Shown here piece after piece: positions 43,546 through 51,576 of a stretch of 53,783 nucleotides of DNA. The stretch comes from Acidobacteriaceae bacterium (GTDB taxonomy: Bacteria > Acidobacteriota > Terriglobia > Terriglobales > Acidobacteriaceae). A model generated the notes under the pieces. The model had not been told where the DNA came from and did no database searches. It saw only the letters and a list, made by a program, of their open reading frames with translations. Position numbers and translations under genes: made by a program. How positions within the stretch are numbered: position 1 is the stretch's first letter; each line of letters opens with the position of its first letter. The DNA lies in contig JANXUR010000072.1 of the NCBI GenBank assembly GCA_025356095.1, positions 1 to 53,783 on the forward strand, in the 5' to 3' direction.

Positions 43546-45132
43546 ATGGCCGAGACTCGCGACATCATCATCATCGGAGGCGGACACAATGGCCTTGTTG
43601 CTGCCTTCTATCTTGCTCGCGCAGGCTACAAGCCACTCGTACTGGAGCGCGCTGACCAAGTAGGTGGCGCAGCCATCACCGGCGAGATCGCACCGGGATT
43701 TAGATGCTCCACGCTTGCCCACGCCACCGGCCCGATGCGGCAAGACATAGTTGCGGATATGCAGCTCGAGGCGCATGGAGTTACGTTTCGGCGCCCCGAT
43801 GTAAGTCTGTTCGCGCCGAGCCCCGATGGCAGTTCGGTGACTCTGTATCACGATGCGGCGCAGTCGGCGAGAGAGATCGCGAAGTTTTCCACTAAAGATG
43901 CGGAGAACTACCAGGAATTTCAACGAGTACTTACTTCGCTTGGGTCGGTGATGGCTCAAGTATTGGCGCTGACGCCACCAGATATTGACTCGCCCTCGCC
44001 GATGGACGCTTGGGAGTTACTGAAGACTGGCAATGACTTACGGAAATTGGGCAAGAAAGATATCTACCGTTTGTTACGATGGGGGCCGATGGCCGCGGCT
44101 GACCTAGTCGCGGAATGGTTCGACACAGAATTATTACGCGCCTGTGTTGCCGCGCGTGGCATCTTCGGCACATTTCTTGGGCCGTGGTCTGCAGGGAGTG
44201 CGTTGGCATTTCTGCTGAAGGCAGCGCTCGATCCGATTCCTGTTGGCTCAAGCATCTTTGTTGCCGGGGGAACCGGAGCCTTAACACAAGCGATGGCTGC
44301 GGCAGCGCAGGCGACTGGCGTAGAGATACGTACCTACGCAGAGGTGCGGCAGATTGTGGTGAAGGAAGGGCGCGCCACGGGCGTGGTTCTTGCCAACGGC
44401 GACGAGATCAGTGCGAAGGTGATTATTTCCAACGCAGATCCGAAACGCACGCTCCTGCGCTTGGTTGACCCCATACACCTGATGCCAGACTTTGCGACTA
44501 AGCTGCAGAACTTCCGTATGCAAGGTACCGTGGCTAAGATAAACTTGGCGCTGGAGGGCCTGCCCGAGTTCACCGCGCTGCGGGGCCAGGACGCTGCTGC
44601 TGCGCTCTCCGGGCGAATACAGATTGGACACGAAATAGACTATCTAGAACGGGCCTTTGACGCAGCCAAATACGGCGAATTCTCAACGAAGCCGTATCTG
44701 GAAGTAACCATACCTTCGCTGACAGATTCCTCGCTAGCCCCGACCGGAAAGCACGTTATGTCTATCTACGCGCAGTATGCACCTTTCAAGCTCAAGGCAG
44801 GGTGGGAGGGGCAGCGCGACGCTTTGGCTGAAGTCGCAGTGAACCATCTAGCGACTTATGCGCCGAATCTGCCGGGCTTGATTAGCGCCCACCAGACCAT
44901 TACTCCGCTCGATTTAGAGCGCACTTACGGCATGACGGGCGGCCAGATTTATCACGGTGATGTGACGCTGGACCAATTTTTTACCATGAGGCCGCTGTTG
45001 GGCCACGCGCGCTACGCTACTCCGATTGACTCACTGTACTTATGCGGATCGGGCACCCATCCCGGCACCGGCCTGAATGGCGGGTCGGGCGCCAACGCTG
45101 CGCGGGAGATATTGCGGTGTATTCGTAAGTAG
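43546..45132 (+). CDS. FAD-dependent oxidoreductase, CrtI/PYROXD2 type (second paralogue)
   Basis: 528 residues. It is clearly related to the previous gene along its whole length: GGGHNGLVAAFYLARAGY at the start, VVVKEGRA-like and DEISAKVIISNADPKRT in the middle, and LYLCGSGTHPGTGLNG at the end. The shared segments VEIRT and HVMSxxxQYAPxKL support a tandem duplication followed by divergence. The first and second proteins could form a heterodimer or act on successive substrates. The ATG follows the previous stop by one base, so the two are translationally coupled. Confidence 0.85.
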   Translation: MAETRDIIIIGGGHNGLVAAFYLARAGYKPLVLERADQVGGAAITGEIAPGFRCSTLAHATGPMRQDIVADMQLEAHGVTFRRPDVSLFAPSPDGSSVTLYHDAAQSAREIAKFSTKDAENYQEFQRVLTSLGSVMAQVLALTPPDIDSPSPMDAWELLKTGNDLRKLGKKDIYRLLRWGPMAAADLVAEWFDTELLRACVAARGIFGTFLGPWSAGSALAFLLKAALDPIPVGSSIFVAGGTGALTQAMAAAAQATGVEIRTYAEVRQIVVKEGRATGVVLANGDEISAKVIISNADPKRTLLRLVDPIHLMPDFATKLQNFRMQGTVAKINLALEGLPEFTALRGQDAAAALSGRIQIGHEIDYLERAFDAAKYGEFSTKPYLEVTIPSLTDSSLAPTGKHVMSIYAQYAPFKLKAGWEGQRDALAEVAVNHLATYAPNLPGLISAHQTITPLDLERTYGMTGGQIYHGDVTLDQFFTMRPLLGHARYATPIDSLYLCGSGTHPGTGLNGGSGANAAREILRCIRK

Positions 45133-45160
45133 TGACATAGACGGTTCGAGGTGATTCGCC

Positions 45161-46267
45161 ATGGACGTTTCAGTCGAGCAGATACTCAACGCCTATAAAG
45201 CAGATGCGCCGCTGGATCGCGCGTTTACCATCCCTGGGCCGTTTTATACGGATGCACGGCTAGCTGAGATGGAACGCAACCACGTCTTCCATCGTAACTG
45301 GCAGGTAGTCTGCCGGACGGGCCAGGTTGCTGAGCATGGGCAGTACATTACTGCGATGCTGGAAGGCGAGCCAATCATTGTGATTCGCGGCAATGACGGG
45401 ATTTTGCGTGCCTTCTACAACATCTGCCGGCACCATGCCGCTGCTGTCATGCCCGCGCCTTGCGGCCACGCCAGCATCTTGCGCTGCCCCTATCACGGAT
45501 GGAGTTACGGCCTAGACGGATCACTTAAGGGGATTCCGGAGTTTGATGGCGTATCAGATTTTGACCGATCGCAGAACGGCTTGGTCCCGGTAAAGGTGGC
45601 CACATGGGAGCAGTTTGTTTTCGTGAATCTCGATCCTGATGCCGGGCTGCTCTACTCGTTTCTAGGCGGCATTGTAGATAGGCTGAAGCCGCTTGCGGTG
45701 AGCAAACTGCACTATGTGGATAGCCGGAGTTGGGACATTGACTGCAACTGGAAAGTATTTGTTGATAACTATCTGGATGGAGGCTATCACGTTCCGCACT
45801 TGCACAAGGGATTGAGCAGCGTGCTGGACTATTCCAAGTACACGATTGAGAATGAAGATCGCTATTGCCTGCAATCCAGCCCCATGGTTGCCGGCGATGA
45901 TGATATAGCCACTGCGAACACGCGAAAGGGAGACCGAGCTTACTATTACTGGCTTTATCCTAACTTCATGATCAATTGTTACGACGGTTACATGGACACT
46001 AACTTGGTGCTGCCTCTCGGCGTGGATAAGTGCCGCGTAATTTTTGACTTCTACTTTGCCGACAACAGCCGCGAAGTGCAGGCACACAACATGCAAAGCA
46101 TTGAAGTAAGTGAGAAAGTACAAACTGAGGACCTGGACATTTGCGTCTCGGTGCAAAGAGGGCTCAACTCGCGGGCCTATGGCGCGGGGCGGCTTTCGGT
46201 GCGGCGCGAAGCAGGTGAGCACTTGTTTCATCGCTTATTGGCTGCTGACTTGAAGCGCGGAATCTAG
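45161..46267 (+). CDS. Rieske non-heme-iron oxygenase, large subunit
   Basis: 368 residues. The Rieske cluster ligands are Cys89 and His91 (CRHH) and Cys109 and His112 (CPYH). The mononuclear iron site lies in VDNYLDGGYHVPHLH, giving His210 and His213 or His215; an Asp further on (EDLDICVSVQ) completes the facial triad. This pattern is that of aromatic-ring hydroxylating or choline/carnitine/glycine-betaine-type monooxygenase alpha subunits. It needs a reductase and ferredoxin, and the only ferredoxin nearby is at 36192-36530. It closes the FAD-FAD-Rieske operon, 28 bases after the second FAD gene. Confidence 0.92.
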   Translation: MDVSVEQILNAYKADAPLDRAFTIPGPFYTDARLAEMERNHVFHRNWQVVCRTGQVAEHGQYITAMLEGEPIIVIRGNDGILRAFYNICRHHAAAVMPAPCGHASILRCPYHGWSYGLDGSLKGIPEFDGVSDFDRSQNGLVPVKVATWEQFVFVNLDPDAGLLYSFLGGIVDRLKPLAVSKLHYVDSRSWDIDCNWKVFVDNYLDGGYHVPHLHKGLSSVLDYSKYTIENEDRYCLQSSPMVAGDDDIATANTRKGDRAYYYWLYPNFMINCYDGYMDTNLVLPLGVDKCRVIFDFYFADNSREVQAHNMQSIEVSEKVQTEDLDICVSVQRGLNSRAYGAGRLSVRREAGEHLFHRLLAADLKRGI

Positions 46268-46288
46268 GGTTGTTTAGCAGACTGTGCG

Positions 46289-47518
46289 CTATAGCACGCG
46301 CTCGTGGCGGTAGCCACCCTGGGTGAGAGCAGCTAATAGGCGCCGAATTTGCTCATCGCCGCGAGTTTCGACTGAAATATCCACCAACGTATTGCCAAGG
46401 TTCACGCCGTAGTAGGCGCGGTCAAACTGGAATTCCACGATATTCGCGTGCTGGTCCGCAATGAGAGTGGAGAGGCGCTGCAACGAACCGGGGCGATCTG
46501 CCAGATGAATTTGCAGGCGCACCAGGCGCCCATCCTTCACCAATCCGCGTTGGATGATTCGCGCCAGCAGAGTAACATCAATGTTACCGCCGCAGACCAG
46601 TGCAACTGTGGTGCCAGTTACTTTCGCCTTGCGATGCAATAAGGCCGCGACCGCTGCAGCTCCCGCACCTTCAGCCAGCGTTTTTTCTTTTTCGAGCAGA
46701 GTTAGTATTGCGCTGGCAATCTCTTCCTCTTCCACCGCTACCACTTCGTCCACATACTTCTGAACCAGACTTAGGGTGCGTTCGCTGGTTCGGCGCACGG
46801 CAATGCCGTCTGCGATGGTGGTATTGGTGGGGACGGTCACGGGCACGCCGACTTTCAGCGCTTCCATCATCGAGGGCATATGCGCGGCCTGCACGCCAAT
46901 CACACGCACCCCGGGCTTGGATTCTTTAATCGCGCAAGCTACTCCGCTAATCAAGCCTCCGCCGCCGATAGGCACTACGACAGCCGCGAGGTTCGGCACC
47001 TGTTCCAGCAACTCTAGGCCAATGGTTCCTTGGCCTGCAATCACTTCTGCGTCGTCAAAGGGGTGGATGAAGACTAAGTTATCGGCTTCCGCCAGCCGCC
47101 TGGCCTCACCGTAAGCTTCGTCGTAGTTGTCGCCGAACAGGACAACTTGTGCACCGTAGCTGGCGGTGGCGTTCACCTTTACTAGCGGCGTCATCTGCGG
47201 CATCACAATCTTCGCGGTAATGCCGTGGCGCCCGGCATGGCAAGCGACACCCTGTGCATGGTTGCCCGCGCTCGCCGCGATGACGCCCCGGCGTTTTTCT
47301 TCTTCACTTAGGAGCAGGATGCGGTTGAGTGCGCCGCGCTCTTTGAAGGCACCGGTGGGCTGGCGGTTTTCAAGCTTAAGGGATACCGGTACGCCCGCTG
47401 CGGCAGAGATCGCTGCGGAATGCGAACACGGCGTGTAGCGCACGGCTTCACGAATGCGTTCGCGGGCCTGCTGAATGGAGTGCAAAGTGACTTGAACGTC
47501 TGGATGCGACTGGCTCAT
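46289..47518 (-). CDS. ilvA: Threonine/serine ammonia-lyase with ACT domain
   Basis: 409 residues from ATG 47518 (a GTG precedes it by three bases). The catalytic PLP domain has LKLENRQPTGAFKERGA with the Schiff-base Lys59, SAGNHAQGVACHA and the PIGGGGLISG phosphate cradle. The last ~75 residues form an ACT-like regulatory domain (RLQIHLADRPGSLQRLSTLIADQHANI). This is the intermediate-length IlvA/TdcB form, which deaminates threonine to 2-oxobutanoate and may also take serine. It is convergent with the Rieske oxygenase gene and sits next to the 2-oxoacid dehydrogenase. Confidence 0.92.
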   Translation of the reverse strand: MSQSHPDVQVTLHSIQQARERIREAVRYTPCSHSAAISAAAGVPVSLKLENRQPTGAFKERGALNRILLLSEEEKRRGVIAASAGNHAQGVACHAGRHGITAKIVMPQMTPLVKVNATASYGAQVVLFGDNYDEAYGEARRLAEADNLVFIHPFDDAEVIAGQGTIGLELLEQVPNLAAVVVPIGGGGLISGVACAIKESKPGVRVIGVQAAHMPSMMEALKVGVPVTVPTNTTIADGIAVRRTSERTLSLVQKYVDEVVAVEEEEIASAILTLLEKEKTLAEGAGAAAVAALLHRKAKVTGTTVALVCGGNIDVTLLARIIQRGLVKDGRLVRLQIHLADRPGSLQRLSTLIADQHANIVEFQFDRAYYGVNLGNTLVDISVETRGDEQIRRLLAALTQGGYRHERVL

Positions 47519-47552
47519 CACGGTAACCTTGGAAAGTGTAAAGATGCACGAA

Positions 47553-47575
47553 GGGCGGCGCCTAGTGCGCCGCCC
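47553..47575. terminator. Hairpin between the E1 gene and ilvA
   Basis: GGGCGGCGC (47553-47561) pairs with GCGCCGCCC (47567-47575) around a 5-base loop. There is no clear T run, so it may be an attenuating or Rho-assisted element between the two same-strand genes. Confidence 0.5.
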
Positions 47576-47606
47576 CGGGTGTTTCCTGTGGTTATGAGCT
47601 TACCAC

Positions 47607-49901
47607 TTACCACTCAGCCAGCCGCTTCATTTCACGGTACACATCATCCGGCTGAGGCAGAATGGCGTCTTCCAGAGGCGGGTAGTAAGCCACAAATACA
47701 TCTTTTGCAGCGATGCGCCGCACCGGCGCGTCGAGATCTTCGAAGAGTTCGTCGGCAATGCGCGCTGCAATTTCTGCGCCGTAGCCGAAACTCAGTACGT
47801 CCTCATGCGCCACAATCACGCGGCTGGTTTTGCGGACGCTCGCGGCAATGGCATCCCAATCGTAGGGTGCCAGTGACCGGAGGTCGAGTATCTCTACCTT
47901 GATGCCGTGGTCACGTTCCAGCCGCTGCGCGGCCTGAAGTGTGCGTGGCACAAGGGCGCCATAGGTCACCACGGTCAGGTCGGTGCCTTGCTGCACCACC
48001 CTAGCTTTGCCGAACGGAATCATATATTCCGGCCCCGGATAGGGCGCGCGGCCGTAGGTTTCGCGGTAGAGTCGTTTATGTTCGAGGAAGAGGACTGGGT
48101 CGTCGCAGCGAATGGCGGTGCGCAGCAGGCCAGCCGCATCCAGCGCGTTACAGGGGAAGATCACGCGCAGCCCGGGGATGTGGGTGAAGATGCTTTCGCC
48201 GCACTGCGAGTGATAAATTGAGCCGCCGGTCAGGTAGCCGCCAATGGGTACGCGCATCACCAGCGGGCACGAAAACGCATTGTTTGAGCGCCAGCGGATG
48301 ACGCTCATTTCATCGCGAATCTGCATCATCGCGGGCCAGATGTAGTCGAAGAACTGTATCTCCACCACCGGCTTTAGCCCGCGCGTAGCCATACCGATCG
48401 CCCGACCGGTAATGTTGGCTTCCGCCAGCGGGGTGTTGAAGGCGCGGTCGTTGCCAAACTCAATCTGCAAGCCAGAGGTCAGCTTAAAAACGCCACCTTT
48501 GCCCTTCACCTGCTTCTGCTTCAGGTATTCGTCGCGACTGCAATCAGCTACGTCTTCGCCAAATACAATCATGCGTTCGTCGCGCCGCATTTCGTCGCGC
48601 AGCGTGGCATTGATTAAGTCGGCCATGGTTTTGGGCGGGCCGTCGGACAAAGGCTGCGTCTCGAACTGCGCGGAAGTTGGATCAATGTCTGGCGAATAGA
48701 TGAAATCCATGATGCTGGCAACTTCAGGAAAGCGTGAGGCGAGCGCTCGATCGGCAGCTTCCTGCACTTCGTCATCCACTTGGCGTTCCAGTTGGCTCAA
48801 GCCCTTTTCATCCAGAATGCCTTCGCGAATCAGGAACAACTGCATGCGGGTAATAGGGTCGCGGCGGGCATCGGCTTGCAACTCGGATGCGCCACGGTAG
48901 AGCCGCTCGTCATCGCTGAGTGAATGCGAATACGGGCGAATCACATGGGCGTGGATAAACGCCGGGCCCTTGCGGGCGCGGACATATTTAGCCGCTGCCG
49001 TCATGGCGGCGTAGCACTCCAGCGCGTTGGTGCCGTCAATTTCCTGAAATTGAAAATTGGGAAAGTTGGCAACAATGCGCGAAATATTTCCCCCCGGTGT
49101 TTGCACTTCCACCGGAACCGAAATTGCGTATTCGTTATCTTGCACCACAAAAATAATGGGGACTTTCTGATTCGAGGCGGTATTCATCGCCTCCCAGAAT
49201 TCGCCTTCGCTGGTGGAGCCGTCCCCGAGCGAAACGTAGGTGACTTCGTCGCCCTGAAATTGCACATCCTTAAACCGGCGGTAGTCGTCATGGGAATTCC
49301 TGGCCGCATCTGGAATCTTGGCCGCAGCAGGATGGGCCGCAAAATACCGCCCGGCCTCGGCGCAGCCCACGGCTTGCAGCAATTGGGTACCCGTCGGCGA
49401 AGACTGCGAGGGGACGTTGTGACGCACATCGGCCCAATGCGAAGGCATCTGCCTGCCACCGGAGTTGGGGTCGCCCGCCGCACCCACCGAGCCCATCAAC
49501 ATTTCGTAAGGCGACATGCCCAGGGCCAAAACGAGCGCGCGGTCGCGATAATAGGGATAGAACCAGTCGTAGCCGCTGCGCAGCGCCATGGCGGCCGCGA
49601 CAGAAATAGCTTCGTGCCCAGCGCCGGAAATTTGGAAAAACACCTTCTGTTGCCGTTTCAGCAGAATCTCGCGGTCATCCACCTTGCGGGAGACGTACAT
49701 GGCGCGGTAAAAGGCCAGCAGTTGGGCAGCCGTAAGGCCTTCCCAACTCTTTTCTGCTGTGGTAGCTGCCAGGGCGGCGGATTCAGTCAAAGTTTCCATG
49801 AGGCTCTTTTCAGGTATGGCGTTATGATTCAAGCTCTTCCCGGGACGCACGCCTTTTTCTGGCGGCGCTTTCGGCTTGGGTTCGACTCTTGTAGTAGCCA
49901 T
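47607..49901 (-). CDS. 2-oxoacid dehydrogenase E1, fused alpha and beta subunits
   Basis: 764 residues from ATG 49901, preceded by GAGGAG; the longer frame from 50000 is unsupported. The N-terminal half is an E1 alpha chain with the thiamine-diphosphate motif [18 protein letters not shown]...VQDNEYAIS. The C-terminal half is a beta chain starting near [14 protein letters not shown] and containing FGEDVA, the [11 protein letters not shown] stretch and [15 protein letters not shown]. Such alpha-beta fusions serve branched-chain 2-oxoacid or pyruvate dehydrogenase complexes. No E2 or E3 gene is in the window. It could consume 2-oxobutanoate or pyruvate from the neighbouring dehydratases. It is divergent from gph. 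Confidence 0.93.
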   Translation of the reverse strand: MATTRVEPKPKAPPEKGVRPGKSLNHNAIPEKSLMETLTESAALAATTAEKSWEGLTAAQLLAFYRAMYVSRKVDDREILLKRQQKVFFQISGAGHEAISVAAAMALRSGYDWFYPYYRDRALVLALGMSPYEMLMGSVGAAGDPNSGGRQMPSHWADVRHNVPSQSSPTGTQLLQAVGCAEAGRYFAAHPAAAKIPDAARNSHDDYRRFKDVQFQGDEVTYVSLGDGSTSEGEFWEAMNTASNQKVPIIFVVQDNEYAISVPVEVQTPGGNISRIVANFPNFQFQEIDGTNALECYAAMTAAAKYVRARKGPAFIHAHVIRPYSHSLSDDERLYRGASELQADARRDPITRMQLFLIREGILDEKGLSQLERQVDDEVQEAADRALASRFPEVASIMDFIYSPDIDPTSAQFETQPLSDGPPKTMADLINATLRDEMRRDERMIVFGEDVADCSRDEYLKQKQVKGKGGVFKLTSGLQIEFGNDRAFNTPLAEANITGRAIGMATRGLKPVVEIQFFDYIWPAMMQIRDEMSVIRWRSNNAFSCPLVMRVPIGGYLTGGSIYHSQCGESIFTHIPGLRVIFPCNALDAAGLLRTAIRCDDPVLFLEHKRLYRETYGRAPYPGPEYMIPFGKARVVQQGTDLTVVTYGALVPRTLQAAQRLERDHGIKVEILDLRSLAPYDWDAIAASVRKTSRVIVAHEDVLSFGYGAEIAARIADELFEDLDAPVRRIAAKDVFVAYYPPLEDAILPQPDDVYREMKRLAEW

Positions 49902-50041
49902 GCGGCTCCTCGGTATGATTGAGGGAAGGATAAAAGCAAAAAGCGAAAAGCAAAAAGCGCGAGTACCCCTAATTGTAAAACCAGCGCGGCCTTGGCGCAC
50001 ACAGAAGGTGGCAGGCCCAGTGCGGAAAAGACTGCGAAAAA

Positions 50042-50734
50042 ATGATTCGAACCCATCGCACCATACCGGACGGTCGGCTGAAACTGGTGGTATTTGACCT
50101 CGACGGCACGCTAATAGACTCGCGCACCGATTTGGTGAATTCGGTGAATGCCATGCTGCGCCACTTCCAGCGGCATGAGCTTTCGCCGGAGCTAGTCTCC
50201 ACCTACATTGGCGACGGCGCGCCGATGCTGGTGCGCCGTGCGCTGGGTGACCCCGACGACGACCACATCGTGAAAGAGGCGCTGGGCTTTTTTATTGGCT
50301 ACTACCGCGAACACAAGCTGGACAACACGGTGCTTTTTGCCGGAATTCGCGAGGCGCTGGTGGCTCTGCAGAATCGGGCAGCGACTTTCCCTTTGCAGCT
50401 TGCAGTGCTGACGAACAAGCCGGTGACACCTGCGCGGCAAATTGTGGAAGCGCTCGGTTTAGCGGCAACTTTTGCGCGCGTTTATGGTGGCAACAGTTTT
50501 GTCACCAAAAAGCCTGATCCGCATGGGCTGGAGCGCCTGATGGCAGAGCTCTACGCCAATCCGGATGAAACCGTGATGATTGGCGACTCGTGCGTAGACG
50601 TCTTTACTGGGCGCAACGCTGGCACGTGGACGCTCGGCGTGACCTTTGGATTTCAGCCACATTCGCTGGAGGATGCGCCTCCTGATGTGCTGGTGGATAG
50701 CGCGGAAGAAATGGCGCACGTGCTTGGCGGCTAG
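50042..50734 (+). CDS. gph: Phosphoglycolate-phosphatase-like HAD hydrolase
   Basis: 230 residues. HAD motif I is [21 protein letters not shown], the Gph/PgmB pattern. A helical cap follows; motif II is [12 protein letters not shown]; motif III Lys is TKKPDP; and motif IV is [26 protein letters not shown]. The likely reaction is 2-phosphoglycolate to glycolate, but related sugar-phosphate phosphatases are not excluded. It has no clear ribosome-binding site and lies close to the next gene, probably co-transcribed with it. Confidence 0.85.
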   Translation: MIRTHRTIPDGRLKLVVFDLDGTLIDSRTDLVNSVNAMLRHFQRHELSPELVSTYIGDGAPMLVRRALGDPDDDHIVKEALGFFIGYYREHKLDNTVLFAGIREALVALQNRAATFPLQLAVLTNKPVTPARQIVEALGLAATFARVYGGNSFVTKKPDPHGLERLMAELYANPDETVMIGDSCVDVFTGRNAGTWTLGVTFGFQPHSLEDAPPDVLVDSAEEMAHVLGG

Positions 50735-50815
50735 GCGGGCGGGGGCGCCGCCCTTGCTCGCTTGCAATCCCACTCCCTGCAAATCCAGTATGCGAGATGT
50801 TACCTTTTTGTAACC

Positions 50816-51469
50816 ATGGCCCCACGCAAGAATGCTGCGCTCAAGAAGGCGAAGAAAGACAAAACCTACGGCTTCAGCCCAGCGGAACTCCGTACGCTGT
50901 GCGCGATGAAGAATCCGCATGGGGTGCAACGCTTTCTTGACTCGTTGGCTTACCACCTCGCTGACACCGCGTGGTCTCCGCGGCAGGTGCTGGCGGGGCG
51001 GACGGCGCACTGTCTGGAAGGCAGCATCTTTGCTGCGGCTGCGTTGCGGGTGCTGGGGTATCCGGCGCTGTTGCTCGATCTGGAAGCCGAGCATGATACT
51101 GACCACGTGCTCTGCCTCTACAAACATCGCGGGCACTGGGGCACCATCGCCAAGTCGAATTTCACCAGTTGCCGGGGCCGCCAGCCGGTGTATCGCACTC
51201 TGCGCGAGTTAGCGATGAGCTACTTCGATACCTACTTCAACCTGCGGGGTGAGCGCACGCTGCGAACCTTTTCGCGGCCAGTCAACCTCAAACGCTTTGA
51301 CCACCTGGACTGGATGATCACCAACAAGGACGTCTGGTTTGTCGCGGAATACCTGCTGACCATCAGCCATACCCGCATCCTGACGCCACGCATGGAAAAG
51401 GAGTTGGTTCGCGTAGATAAGCGGACGTTTGCGGCGGAGTGTTTGGGCAGAGCGGTGAAAAGTCCCTAG
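50816..51469 (+). CDS. Transglutaminase-like hypothetical protein
   Basis: 217 residues from ATG 50816; the in-frame start at 50762 adds 18 residues without support. The basic N-terminus (PRKNAALKKAKKDK) precedes a domain with TAHCLEGSIFAAAALRVLGYPALLLDLEAEH...DHVLCLYKHRGHWGTIAKSN. That order (Cys, then DHV, then W and a polar residue) resembles the transglutaminase-like catalytic core, with Cys, His and Asp/Asn as the triad. A helical C-terminus follows. No signal peptide is present, so a cytosolic role is likely, perhaps as a cysteine protease or a non-enzymatic member. The family was not otherwise recognised. Confidence 0.6.
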   Translation: MAPRKNAALKKAKKDKTYGFSPAELRTLCAMKNPHGVQRFLDSLAYHLADTAWSPRQVLAGRTAHCLEGSIFAAAALRVLGYPALLLDLEAEHDTDHVLCLYKHRGHWGTIAKSNFTSCRGRQPVYRTLRELAMSYFDTYFNLRGERTLRTFSRPVNLKRFDHLDWMITNKDVWFVAEYLLTISHTRILTPRMEKELVRVDKRTFAAECLGRAVKSP

Positions 51470-51562
51470 CGCAAGCCATCTTCCGCCGCCGCCCCTCAGT
51501 TTGGCACGTGGTTCCATATGCCTTCGCGGAGGCAATGCAGATTCAAAGCGAGATGACTCGGC

Positions 51563-51568
51563 TATAAT
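51563..51568 (+). promoter_or_regulatory. -10 element of the protein kinase gene, leaderless candidate
   Basis: A consensus TATAAT ends eight bases before the ATG at 51577, so transcription would start at or next to the start codon. No Shine-Dalgarno precedes the ATG. The -35 region is weak. Confidence 0.6.
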
Positions 51569-51576
51569 TCCCCAAG

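Noticed and set aside
47607-49901. Apparent gene fusion by sequencing error (E1 alpha plus beta)
   Set aside because: The frame is continuous with a sensible linker, and fused E1 proteins are known in acidobacteria and other phyla, so it is a natural fusion.
50042-50057. Complement of a T-arm (GATTCGAACCC) at the start of gph
   Set aside because: The 5-bp stem is absent and the bases encode the gph N-terminus; no tRNA fold is possible.
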